Both the position numbers and the translations under genes were made by a program. From NCBI GenBank assembly GCA_019671135.1, contig JAHRHY010000001.1:1612001-1676000 (forward strand): a stretch of DNA of 64,000 bases, given 5' to 3'. This document shows, one piece after another, positions 47,405-62,048 of this stretch (position 1 is its first letter; each line of letters starts with the position of its first letter). A model generated the notes under the pieces. That model did not search any database, was not told where the DNA came from, and was given only the letters and a program-made list of their open reading frames with translations. Source of the stretch: Linnemannia hyalina. Its lineage: Eukaryota > Mortierellomycota > Mortierellomycetes > Mortierellales > Mortierellaceae.

Positions 47405-50400
47405 TTACTCCTCGTCGAAGCACCAGAGCTCAATACGATCAAGGCTTCCGGTGGTTTCCATATGAACCTGCTGGGCCATCAGCCAGTCATCATCATCGAC
47501 CATTGAGAGCATATGCTGGTCCTCGTCCTTGTATTTCAGTTTCAGGGGTCGGTCGACTTGGAACTTTTCTTGGATCCGTTGAATCAGTTCTTCGAGTGGT
47601 GTATCTGCCCGGACGAGGACTGCGCGTGTGTCGATGTAGTGACATTTCACGCGGAGCTATTCAGAAAAAACAGAAGAGGAAAGAACAAAGTTAGTTACCG
47701 TGGTAAGACGAGGCAAGGAAGGCTTGAGTTTTGAGAGAGCAAGAGAAAAAAAAATGAAGGAAAAAGTTACCTTGTTGCGAAGACCGGCGTAGACGGGTTC
47801 GTGGAGGTAAGCGCCTTCAGCACCGTTCATGGACCCCAGATGATGATCCCCATGATTAGGCTGCTGCTGGAAGTAAGCGCCAACGGATCCACCACTGCCT
47901 CCTGAGGTCGTACTCCGAACACTGTCGCCCCTCCAGAGTCCAGTAGTTCCATTCTTGCCATTGGAGCCCATACGACGGAGATCAGAAAAGACGGGAGTTC
48001 CTGTTCGGCTTGGAGGACTGGTGCCGGTATAGTCAGAGTTGTTGGTAGGTTGGTGAGGGAGGATAGAAGAGGGCATGGGTGGGGAAGAGAATGAGGAGGA
48101 GTAACCAGAATTATGGGAGGCCTTGCGGAGGATCCCTCCCTTTTTGCTGGCACCCGAGTTGGACCGGGATGGGGTGGGTGAGACGCGGATGTCGGTTGAA
48201 GAGGTGTTGGATGGCGCTTTTGAGATAGGGAAAGTAGTAGTGGGCTTATCGACGATGGTGATCTCCTGGGCCTCGATGCTGAGTGCATAGACATGCTGGT
48301 CCAGATCTTCCACCATATCGTCCTGATAAAACTCCCGAAGTGCCGCCGCAGCAGCATCCGCATCCGCATCCGCCTTTGCAGCGGCGGCATTCACAGAAAG
48401 AATATCCATCGTAGGGATAGGAGCCAACGGCAGAGCTGGGAGTGGAATCGAGGGTGCCGCAGAAGCAGGACCCCCTTTCTTCAAATTAGACGAAGAACCC
48501 AAGTTCAACCTAGCAGGCCGTTGATTATCCGTGTTGCGACGAGAGAGCAACGACAGCCTTGCCTCGGCTGCTCCCCTACCAGCAGTACTACTGCTTCGAA
48601 GGAGAGAAGGTCCTGGAAGACTAGTGTTGTTTGCTGCCTGGCCACGACGGGATTTGTTGTCGACGCCGCTGAAAGATGCAGAGTGTTCCAGTTGGGGTCG
48701 TTGCTGGGGATCAGTCCCCCTCCGTGCGCGTCCGTTCATGCCCATGCTTCCACTTGCTCGCTCCGTTGCTCTCCTTTGAAGACCTACACCATAGAAAGGG
48801 TATGCAGTGGTATGTTTAGGTGAGTGATTGAGTAAGACAGAAATAGACAAAAAAAAAAGAGTTGCTGCAAGCCAGCCAGCTAGCTCCGTGATAATTACTA
48901 TTATAATTAGATGCTCCTTTTTTTCAGTTCCACTCTTCCCATGCGATAAGGTGCCGAGATGCATAAATGAGGTCCGTTGTGTTCCTGTACCAAGAGTTGG
49001 CTCTCCTTTTTTTCGCTTTTACTGTAGAAAAGTGGAGTCCATAATACCTGAACCGGGAGAATAGGGGGCAAGATGTGGTGCTTTCTGTAGTAACAAAAAA
49101 AGGGAGCATGGGTAGGAGGACATATTCTCCCTTTTTTTCCCTTTGTCCGTTGCAGTAAGGTTTTCTCATTATTCCCCTTTCCTTTTGCCTTGCTTGGTTG
49201 AGAGCTCCCTTGCCCTTTCTCCCATCTCATTCCGTGTAAAGGAAAAGAAGAAAGTGCTCTCTTCTGCTCAAATTAATTTTTTATCCGCATTACTCCAATA
49301 CCAACCAGAGCTCGTGCACGCTCCGCCCCCAACTCGACCCCCAATCAACAACAAAAACATGTGGGAGGATAACGTAAAAAAGGTAGTGTGGGGGCAAGAG
49401 AAAAGGAGTGTGCAAGTGCAGGTGCAGGTCATGGCAAAAGATGGTTGGAAGGAGGGAGGAGGGAGGAGGGAGAATGAAAATGTACCGACGGAGTAAAGAA
49501 AATCAGATGCAACCAGGAAAAAACGGAGAAAGAGAGAATCAGTAACAACGAAAGGTAACGTACCGGCAACGGGTGGAGTCATGGGACGAGGCTCCTCAAC
49601 AGCCGCAACATTAGTAGGCCCACTCATCTGGACTTGCCATGCAGACTTGCCCTGGAACCTAGCATGTGCATCCTTGGCATCCAATGCAGCAATGACCTTG
49701 GAATTACCCAGGTAATCCTTCTTTTTAGCATTCTTGACCTTGGACTCTGCAGGGCGATAGAGCACCCCCTGGGGGACTGTAAAGACAGTACAATTCTGGC
49801 CCTTATCCCTGAGGGCCTGATCCAGCAAATCGTGAGCCTTTATCTGCTTTTCTCGAGTCGCCCGCCACATGTCTGTCATAGCCAGATCATGTTCCCCGAG
49901 CTCCAGGTAGCACAATGCTCGGTTGAAGAGAACCTGGCACGAGTACAGCTTAAAGTCCAGCCCCAGCTGTGTATAATCGATCACCATGTTCCCGCGCAGA
50001 TACTATTTAACCCCGATGGTTATAAAAACAAAAGAGTAGATACTGTTAGTCAGAAACCTAGATCCTCAAAAATTGCATTCCAAAACACTGGAGCTGCTCT
50101 CTCTATCTCTATCTCTCTCTCTTCAAAGGTGGTGGTTTTTCTAATATAACCATCAGATGCATAGCCAAATTAATCAAGAGTCAGAATATTACCAAGAAAG
50201 CATCGTGGAAGCAGCTCAGAGCTTTGCCATAGTCCTCGAGGGCAACGTTAGCAACTCCGTTCTGAAAGTAGGCGATGGCGAGGAACTGATCCAGGCTGGT
50301 TGCCCTAGTAAAAGCTGCGCTCTAGTTTTTTTGTGCAAGGTGGAATCGCTTGGGTTGTTAGAGTTGCACTTTTTTTTGTCGTTTGCTTGTCTCTCTTGCT

Positions 50401-51213
50401 GTTTTTGTCTCTCTCTCTCTCTCTGTTAACACCCCCTTCTTTTCTTTTCTCCTTCGTTGTCAAAACCACAACGGAAAAGAAAAAAAGAAGGCGGCGTAGG
50501 AAAAGAACGAACACTTGTGCTTTCTCCATATCGTCAGAGATTCACTTACCGCTCCTTCAAAGTCGCCCAAAGTCGTCAAGACGACTCCAATGTTGAAATG
50601 GATCTTGGCGGAGTCTGCAATGGGCTACAAATTATGAAAAGGGAGAATTGAGTTAGTATTACGCACCCATCTCATTCCCCGATTGGTGTTCAAGGATAGA
50701 AAAAAGAAGGTTGAGTCCGAGACCCGCACCAGCCCTGAGTTGGTGTATTTGTTCCTTTATTCCAGAAAGAAACTGAGGGATTGTGATGGAGATGCCGAAT
50801 GAGAAAAAACGCAGTTCATTCCTCATCCTGTGTTGTTGCTTGTTTGTGCGTGTAATAAGAGCCTATTCCATGGCATACACGCACATGCGCCTGTGCCACC
50901 GAAGCAACACAAGCGCCGCCTTTTTTATTTTTGGGGGCATGCACCTTTCTTGTTTACGCCCATGTATATTGAAATGAATAGGTAGAGTCTTACCTCAAAG
51001 ATTTCGAGGGCGTCCTCGTAGAGTCCCTGGTCAAAGGCAATAACACCTTCGTTCCATTGGTCGAGTTCATACTATTAAAGATGGAAAAGGGTACCAACTG
51101 GTTGTCAGTCTTGGGTATTGCGGAGCATGTGAATGTTGGCGGCAATGTAGGAAAGGAGCAAGGGTATGGGTATGGGTGTACAGAGAATTTTTACATACCT
51201 TTAGGCCAGCCAT
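47405..51213 (-). CDS. noxR: NADPH oxidase regulator NoxR / p67phox-like
   Basis: A multi-exon gene starting with a 5-residue exon (MAGLK, 51213-51199). Further exons are 51071-50994, 50624-50550 and one near 50325, then the block reading MVIDYTQLGLDFKLYSC. Together they build the four-TPR Rac-binding domain: YELDQWNEGVIAFDQGLYEDAL, AKIHFNIGVVLTTLGDFEGA, ATSLDQFLAIAYFQNGVANVAL and VLFNRALCYLELGEHDLAM. The activation segment follows (TVFTVPQGVLYRPAESKVKN, KKKDYLGNSKVIAALD). The middle is S/P-rich. The last exon encodes a PB1 domain (RADTPLEELIQRIQEKF, DEDQHMLSMVDDDDWLMAQ). NoxR binds Rac and activates NoxA/NoxB for superoxide production in hyphal and sexual development, and PB1 may bind Bem1 or Cdc24. 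No SH3 domain is visible, as expected for fungal NoxR. Borders between 47.7 and 49.6 kb are approximate. Confidence 0.9.
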
Positions 51214-52929
51214 GGTATGTATGTATATAAGTGTATGTGTTTGTGCTTATGGGAGTGTTTGCGGGAGAGTGAGAGAAGTGTGGGAAGTGAGTGATGTTGA
51301 GAGATAAGTGTGTGTGTGTATGTGAGTGTGAGTGGGACGATAGGTATGGTTGGAGATGTCGTGAGAGTCGTGGAAACGAGTGGAAGACAGAGTGTAGTGG
51401 AAATGCAAGTGGGTATGAGTGAAGGCGAGGTGAGGTGAGAGGTGAGGGAGGAAGGGATGGGGATGGGGATAGGGATAGAGCGAGAAGGAGGTGATAGAGG
51501 GGAGAGAGTGAGAGAGAGTAAGAGAGAGGGAGAGGAAAAGAGTTAAATGATGAAGGGAGAGAAAAAAAAGAAAGAAAAAAAAAGGAAAAGAGAAGAGAAG
51601 AAGGAAAAGAAGGAAAGAAATGAAAACAAAATACCAATTTAACAATAGTCCAGGTAAAGCACAAGCCTGCAAATGGATTCAGTTCCCCTGAACAAAAAAA
51701 ACCTTGCAAATCTGACAAAAAAACGAGGGATCAAATGGCCAAATCATTTCGAATAAAGTTAATTGCCATACTGCTTGTCTGCCTTGCTTCCCTGCCTTCC
51801 AGTCCTGCACCCTGCCCTGTTTTTTCTTACTTCATACCCTCCCTTGCTGTCGATAGCTGTTCCTGGATGACAGCACTTTAGCTAATAATTGATCGTGCCT
51901 GGGGCACCCCTGAAATGTAAGTCTCATACTCCGCTTGGCTGTGTTCCTCTGATCCGGCCGACTCCCTTGCCCCAGGGGAAGACCGTCTCTCTCTTACCTG
52001 CTCTGAATCAAGACCCGCTATTTCCGACATTCAACACACAGGTAACCCCTATTACTAATATTAGCGCTTTCTAAGCATACAGCAAATCGTTCAAGCCTCT
52101 TCCTTCCATCGACTCAGCCATCAAAGTCTCTACTTTGTTCATCTTTCATTTCGAAAAAGCCTGAACCCGGGCCTAGGTTTTGATCTACCCTGCACTAACC
52201 TTGTGCGCCACGCCTCCACACCACCACCAAACGCCTTGGCCGGTTGGCAGGCCGTAGTTCCCTTAAAACAAATACTTTCGATCAGACACCTCTCCCTCTC
52301 TCTCAGAAGCACAGGCACAGGCAAAGGCACAGGCACAGGCACAGGACTAAATTAAATTCAACAGCCGCATCGGCGCCTGGTCAGGATCCTTCTCCTTCAA
52401 ACGCCCTCTCATATAACATCCATTCATTTATTTCTTTCCTGTCTCTGCTCATTACACATCTTTTACACCTGAACAAAGACGGTTTCGAAATACGTGTCAA
52501 CAATACCTCCATCTCCCTCTTTCTTTCCCACGCACCATGCAGTCTGTCCGTTGTCCATTTGGACATTTGTGCAACGTCTGGACGTCTTCGTGTTTCGGAA
52601 GTCCTATTCAGGGTCATTGCGTTCATATATCTTCATTCTTAGGGGGATGATGTCCATGTGGTCATTAGTGTTTTAGTTTTTTTTGTTTGAATTGATGAAA
52701 CAAGGACTATCCTAAGAGAGAAGGGAGAGGAAAGGGAAAGGAGAGATGGAAAAGGAAAGGTAGTGGTGTAGGGAAAGGGAAGAAAAACAAGAGGGGAAAG
52801 TGAGGGGGGAAAGGGAAAACGGAAGGGAAAAGAAGAGGAAAGAGGAAAAGGGAGTAAGGGAGGGGGGTATGCAACAACAAAAGAAAAAATAAATAGATAA
52901 ATAATGTACAAGGTGGACGGGCGAGACAA
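51214..52929. other. Intergenic, CT-rich
   Basis: The left part (51220-51640) is purine-rich on plus, the CT leader of noxR. It then holds ordinary DNA with no gene I can support, and a CAGGCA-type repeat at about 52308-52346. Near 52690-52870 another purine-rich tract lies just past the sirtuin stop codon. Confidence 0.5.
52308..52346. repeat. ACAGGC hexanucleotide repeat
   Basis: About six ACAGGC/AAAGGC units in intergenic DNA. Confidence 0.75.
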
Positions 52930-56297
<3,368 letters not shown>

Positions 56298-57219
56298 TCA
56301 CGAGAAGTGCGCAAAATGACCCTTTTCGCGTCGCTGACACCTTTCACAGTCGGGGCGGAACCCCATCACAAATTGCGTCCGTCCGCTGGGAGGCCTCTTT
56401 TCTTGCGCAAGTGACGTCCTCGACTGATCCACCAGTCTCTCCGCGCCCCTCTGCTGAAGTTGAGAGACCATCGATTCTATCAATCCATTTGGGTCCTGCG
56501 TTCGTGTATTTGCCTCCGAGCCATCTATACTGCCTCCGGGCGACGAAGGCGCAGGTGATATAGATCGGAATGCAGAGATGTGATCTTGACCATTATAGTA
56601 AGCTCCACCTTGACATGACGTCCCAACATCCATGCGCGCTCGACCAAATGCTGAGGCAGCATGATTGAATTGACCATATCCTTCTGCTTGTCCTGGTTCT
56701 CCCCAACTGCTGTGTGATGGACTCTGCTGATATCCTGAAGGCTGAAACCGTGTAAAGTGCGGTGCCAAAGGCGAAACTCCAGGATCCATCGGTGGGGTTG
56801 CTGGGTTTGAGTGATGTGTGGAATGTTGGTCAAAGTACTCCTGGCGCCCTGGGCTGTGTGTCGTGGCAGCAAGCAGGTCGCTCCAACCAAAGAGACCCTC
56901 TGCTTCAGAGCCTGTGTTCCGTTTCTAGCAGAAGGAAAATTGTTCAATTGGGCGTTCCATTGATAATACACTGTAGCCTTTAGCTGACTAGATCCAATTG
57001 ACTGCTATTTACCTTGTGAGTTGGGGTCTCTTCTGGGTCTGAATAAAAGCCACGTTTTCTTGTCCACTGGCCTTGAAGCGGTAGATCAGAGCCCTGATGG
57101 ACGGGTATCAAGCGAGGGTTTGGGGAGTGTGTTCCTGGAACAGGGCTCGGGGAGTACTGCAGATGTCGTCGCTGTTGCTCCTGTAGACTGTATGACGGCT
57201 GTTGTGATTGTTGTTGCAT
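56298..57219 (-). CDS. Unrecognised Ser/Gln/Pro-rich protein with C-terminal Cys motif
   Basis: Two exons (57219-57013 and 56924-56298, phase 0) give at least 277 residues. I do not recognise a named family. The N-terminal part is Q/S/P-rich (MQQQSQQPSYS) with a KRGFYSDPEETPTHK segment. Exon 2 begins KRNTGSEAEGLFGWSDLLAATTHSPGRQEYFDQH, which looks like a conserved short motif. It continues G/S/P/Y-rich and ends with a compact FVMGFRPDCERCQRREKGHFAHF motif carrying a C-x2-C pair. That end reads like a conserved fungal C-terminal motif, perhaps metal-binding, but I cannot name it. The start is uncertain: the frame is open a little upstream and further 5' exons may exist around 57.3-58.0 kb. Confidence 0.55.
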
Positions 57220-58610
57220 TGTTGATGATAAAGCTATCCTTGCGTTATGTTCCTTTGGCAAGAAGTAATAAAATGGGCACTCTTAGGATTCTGGATGAAT
57301 GGGAACCTACAAGCGAAGAAGAGAAAAAACGAAAACACAATAGAGTTCAGGTTCAGGTTTTTGGATTTGACTGGACAATCAAACGACGATAGGGGCAAAC
57401 AAAGGGAAAGGATGTCGTCGATTCCTGGATGGGATTCTCACAGCCATATCCATGAAATGTGCTGGCCCCCTTGTACGCAAGTCGTCCAAGGGCTCATAAT
57501 AATCCGCGAGAATATCAAGCACGAGCCAGTTTTGTCAGTACAAAGTTGGCTGGCTGCAGTAGGTGGATCCTTTGGACCTTTACAAAAAAACGTACTTGCC
57601 CTCATTCATGCAACAGTACAATGTACAAAGCCGACTGTATGTGCACTCATGAGGAGGGAGTGATGGGGTGTTGTCTACTGATTAGGGAAAAGTGGAATGG
57701 TGGCGCTTTGGGCACAACACTCTTCTGAGCGGTTGAGATGATCTTACTGTGAGTATGTATGCAGAGGTGATGCGTCGCTGTAGTTGTAGTTGTAGTTGTT
57801 GTGTAGGCGGAAAGAGAAAGGAGAAGAAGGAGAAGAAAGAATTGACAGAGGAGAGGTGTTTGAATGTGTGTGTGTGTGTTTGTTTTGTGAGTTGGTGATG
57901 TAGAAGGGGGGAAGAAGAAGCGAAGCGGGAGGACAAAGAGGAGAGAACAAGAAGGATTCATTTTTGGAGAGCGGTCGCGGAAACAACAAACTGCCTCTAC
58001 AGTGTCAATTGACATTTTCCCACATGAAGCGGTGAGAATTGACTTTGAAGTAACTTGTTCGTTTGTCTGCAAGAGATATACAAAAGAGAAGAGTTGAGTA
58101 GCATAAGAAACAGTGGAATGGCAATGAGTGCCAACAGGCCTTAGAGCACAACAATAAAAGATGCTAACGAGGATACAAGCGTGTTGATGTCGCTCGAGGG
58201 TAACTTATAGGAACGAAAGAAGGTAGGACGTGATCTGATGTCTCGTTGGCGTCTGGTCGTCTGGCTGAGGATGAAAAGGAACGTGCTGAATGAACCCACC
58301 CGCCGAGGGTTCTCTGCTATGTGAGCAAAGTGATCGACTGGTTCGTTGTTGCAGGTGGACAATGGGAGGTTCAGTAAAGAGAAGGGAGAGTGAAAGGTAG
58401 AGGTAGGGACAGTGGAGGAAGAGAAGGAGGCTGTATAGAGTAGTGGAAGAGTGAGGTGGGTTGGAAGAGGAAAGAGAAAAGAGAAAAGAGAAAAGAGGGA
58501 GATTGTCGAAATCAGGAGAGGAAACCCAACTCTGGCATTTTACTTTGGTTACTAATCCGACCAACACAAGTGTGTTCTTTGTCAGTTTCCAACCCCCCAC
58601 TCATATCTTT
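57220..58610. other. Intergenic or 5' part of neighbouring genes
   Basis: No firm gene is visible. It contains a GTT/GTA repeat (about 57775-57800), a GT run (about 57867-57882) and a purine-rich CT leader (57800-57960) that would suit the promoter of the leftward gene. Confidence 0.4.
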
Positions 58611-60030
58611 ACTGGGAAAAGCTCGGACAGCAATGCTATCATTCGTTCAGCATGCATGGGGGTGTTGGTTGATGGCGTGCAGGCGCATACAAGGCATTTC
58701 ATGAGAGAGTTCGTGCTTCACTCAGCAAAGATTCTGAGAACCATGGAGGATGTGGATTCAAGAAGGGCATTTGCATCGATATGCAGCAAAATTGTTCACA
58801 CTTTTGCACGGACTCGTAATGGAAACTGAGCGGACGAGATCATTTTTGTCTGGATGCGGAGACTCATTGCTGACTTTGGCATTATCCGACATTGAGGGAT
58901 TGGGCGGCCAGACTACATTGGCAGTTAAACGAATGGAACCTGCTGTCCGAGGATCTCACGAGACAAGTTGCTCGCACCTCTCTCTACATCTCGCGACAGG
59001 CATGGATGCGCCGCACTCTTCCAATCACCCAGGAGCGAATATGGCGGCCACATTGGATCCAGAACAGTCAACAGCACACCAATGGACCTTCGTGTCTGTT
59101 GGCAGTCAATACCGCTATATCCGCTATCACCGTCATGGGTGCTGACAGAACGCTGATACCTCGATCATTGGACAGTGTTGAGGGGCGATACCGGAAGCCG
59201 TGTCATGCAGCTGACGCGATTCAGAGCCTACATTCATCTTTGAAGGTGCGTTGTAGGTTTTCATTGAGGTTTTAACGAGTAGAAGGTTGGAAACTCCAGC
59301 TAGGCTTGGATATACTTACCAAGGATCTCTTGAATACTGCTACCTCTGGAAGTGCACTCCTGCACGGTGGTTCGAATACGAATGGCGGCTCGCTGACATT
59401 AAGACCCGATGACACTGAAGTCTTGGCATGCATTGTCAGGACCGCGGTCTGTCAAGCCCTAGTAGGAAAATACAAGATCCAAGCCGCTCGAGGCGTCGTC
59501 CGGTATATCCCTTCCCTCTTTGACATCACCCGCAACTCCAGTGGATCTCCAATGGCCATTCTTTCCATTATCAACTCATTGAAGCTTTCTTTGTTTTCAG
59601 AACCATTGGGAAAGGTATGTCTTCCAAAGTGATGCAAATTGCAGTAAAAGCGGGGGGTATTTTTTCATCAATTGCAATGCTCATCCTCAAACTAAAACGG
59701 CTTCCATTGGCTCTAAATCACAAAAGACATCTATCAGGGACCCTTTTCATTACTGAAATCGTCCAGAACCGCCGTTTTGAAGGAGGCTGCCCCTACTCTC
59801 AATTCCTGGAGGAAGGCGCCACGTTGGAAACACCCTGTTAACACTCTTTTTTTTTTCTTCCGCTTGCTTTTCTACAGTCGCAATCTTGTCCAGTCCGTCA
59901 AGCCCAAGTGCAGTGAGGCCGGTGAGCTCATTGCAGTCTTGGATTCCGTCAGCGCCCAGGATGACAGCAACAGCATCGGCCAGTCTTTGCTTGTTTGGGT
60001 GAGGGTGTCAAGAATCTGTCCACATAAGTA
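58611..60030 (+). pseudogene. Broken, unrecognised helical-protein gene
   Basis: Coding-like sequence runs over about 1.4 kb but is interrupted. From about 58617 a frame reads NAIIRSACMGVLVDGVQ, then MREFVLHSAKILRTMEDVDSRRAF. It meets an in-frame TGA at 58827-58829, continues in the same frame (DEIIFVWMRRLIADFGIIRH) and is stopped again at 58893-58895. Coding continues in another frame (LRDWAARLHWQLNEWNLL onward) to a good donor at about 59247. An exon from 59302 (LGLDILTKDLLNTATSG to SLKLSLFSEPLGK, donor 59619) is intact. The last part (RNLVQSVKPKCSEAGELIAVL) is out of phase with the splice before it. I do not recognise the family; the helical, Leu-rich style suggests a scaffold protein. Unusual splicing could rescue some but not all breaks. 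Confidence 0.5.
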
Positions 60031-60128
60031 GACATTCGTTGCCTGTTCATTTTACAAAGGGATCATCAAGCTTTTCATTTGAACTTTTCATTTGAACAAT
60101 GAACAGGAGATGCCAAACACAAATACAA

Positions 60129-61043
60129 CTACGCCTGGGAGAACTTGATATGGGCCTCGTAGAACTGGATCAGCTTCTGGGGACACTTCTGGTGGGCTTC
60201 CTCGATCGAGTGATGTGTCTCCTTGCCGTTGATCCACAGCAGACGGATTAGCAGCTTCTGATTGCTTCGCTCCACCGTCAGGATCGACTTCACCTTGTCC
60301 TCCCATGATGTCCAGCTATTGGGTGGCTTCCAGCTGCTGTCATTGCTGCTACTGCTGCTGTTCTTGTTGTTGTTGTTGCTCGTAACATCCTCGGCTCCGC
60401 CCTCTGCTCTCATGACCTCCTTTGACGTGTCGCTTGTCCTTTGTCTCTTGGCAGGCGTCATACTCATCACGGTATCGCCATCACGGTCCTTCTTTGTCCT
60501 CCTCGCACCATTAGACCTTGCTGTCCTTGCAGGCTCCTTCTTGACATGGACACCATCCGTGCCCTTTAGGTCGCTCCTTGATCCTCCTGCTTGCTCGTGA
60601 CGCACCCAGTATGCCTCAACGAGATCCGTGCAAAAGACATTTTCCTTGTTCTCCCATGTGTTTTCGTCCGAGTCGTATCCGTTCCACTTCAAATGGTACT
60701 GTAGTTTCCCCTTTGTGTGCTTGTGGCCAACAACTCTTTCGACCTCATACTCTGCCCCCTCTGCGTCTTCCTCGCTGTCCTCCTCATCATCATCATCTTT
60801 GCTGTCAGTCGTTGCCTTATCGATGCTGTCAACTTTGCTCTCGCCCTTCTCCTCGGGATTGAACGCGGCTTTCTCTTCCGCCTTGTCCTCAGTCTTATCC
60901 TTGTCGCCCGCGTCGCTCTTGATGTCGCTGGCGCTGGGCTGGCTGACCTCGTCCGTCCCGTTTGTCTCGTCGCTCTTTTGTTCCGTCAATGGGGCGCTAG
61001 GTTCCTTGCTGGCAGTTGCTTCTAAGGTGCTGGCTTCGGTCAT
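60129..61043 (-). CDS. Heterochromatin protein 1 (chromo + chromoshadow domains)
   Basis: A single exon of 304 residues. The first 95 residues are acidic (E/D/K/S-rich). A chromodomain follows at about 97-150: EYEVERVVGHKHTKGKLQYHL, then KWNGYDSDENTWENKENV. It has the aromatic cage positions Tyr, Trp and Tyr/Trp expected for H3K9me binding. A basic hinge (ARSNGARRTKKDRDGDTVM, PAKRQR) leads to an Asn/Ser run. A chromoshadow domain at about 235-302 starts SWEDKVKSILTVERSNQKLLIRLLW and ends IEEAHQKCPQKLIQFYEAHIKF. The protein probably binds H3K9-methylated chromatin and dimerises through the shadow domain (HP1/Swi6). The ATG at 61043 follows what looks like a 3' splice site (TTTCTAG), so a 5' UTR intron is likely. 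No relation to the adjacent decayed genes is implied. Confidence 0.93.
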   Translation of the reverse strand: MTEASTLEATASKEPSAPLTEQKSDETNGTDEVSQPSASDIKSDAGDKDKTEDKAEEKAAFNPEEKGESKVDSIDKATTDSKDDDDEEDSEEDAEGAEYEVERVVGHKHTKGKLQYHLKWNGYDSDENTWENKENVFCTDLVEAYWVRHEQAGGSRSDLKGTDGVHVKKEPARTARSNGARRTKKDRDGDTVMSMTPAKRQRTSDTSKEVMRAEGGAEDVTSNNNNKNSSSSSNDSSWKPPNSWTSWEDKVKSILTVERSNQKLLIRLLWINGKETHHSIEEAHQKCPQKLIQFYEAHIKFSQA

Positions 61044-62048
61044 TGTGATGGCGTCCTAGAAACGCAATGGAAACAACGTCAATAAACAAACAAATCGCCG
61101 ATTAGTTGCTGAGTGCCACTGGTTGGTGGAAAAAGCATTGACAATTCTTTGTGTGTGCCCCCGAGTCAGATGTGCGGGATTCCATGTGTTTGCATCTGCA
61201 TCAGCATGTCCTGATTCCTGAATGCTCCTTGATTCAATTATCGTACCTGGTTCATCGACTGTAAGAAGGTTGAAGAGAGATCGCGCTTCGAATTTTTTTT
61301 CACTTTGAAGTTTGAACTGCTCCTCGTCAAGTATAGTCACGTGCAACAGTCCCGTGAGGAATGACAAATGCCCTCCAATCGAGTACAACGAAACGCGCGA
61401 AACAATAGCCCGTATAGGCCAAGGGCGCGTCTTGCTCTAGGTAAGCCTGACTAAAAGGAGCCTCGTCTGAATCATGTCCATCCTCCTTTCCTGTTCCTAC
61501 TCCTCCTCCACCTCTTCCCTCATTCTCTTCTTCGCTCCTTCTGACTGTGGTCTGCAAGTGCTAGCAACTCCTCTCCCTCAAGCCCACATGGCTCAAGCGC
61601 CTTTTTTTTCTTATCTTCTATCCTGCCTACTTATTTTCCGCCAATGTCTTGTTTTTGCACAAAATGTGGGCAACATACATAGCAACAACCAGCCAATTAG
61701 TCCGACATACCTTTGCTCGTCCTGAAATGAGAGAGAAAAAAGGTTAGGGGGTGGAGGAGGGTTGAAGAGAGTTGAAGAGGGTATTGGTGGATAGAGAGGG
61801 GATGCTCTGGCCGGGGTTTTTTCTGTTGTGCTCAGGTGTTTCTATTTTTCAATGTTCTTCATTGTTTTGAGCAGCGATCATGGCCGATCGAATGGTTACC
61901 ATTGTCTTCTCCGAAATGCACATTTAAAATATACAGTGTGATCCCTTCTTTTTTTCCTTCTCAACCAACAACAACATCTTCTTCATCACCACCACCGCCA
62001 CTACTACCACACATACCCTCAAGCAACCAGCCTTCTTCAAGAAAAAAA
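61044..62048. other. Intergenic spacer
   Basis: Divergent leader of the HP1 gene and of the DUF938 pseudogene. A CT-rich stretch lies at 61470-61530. No gene is supported. Confidence 0.5.
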
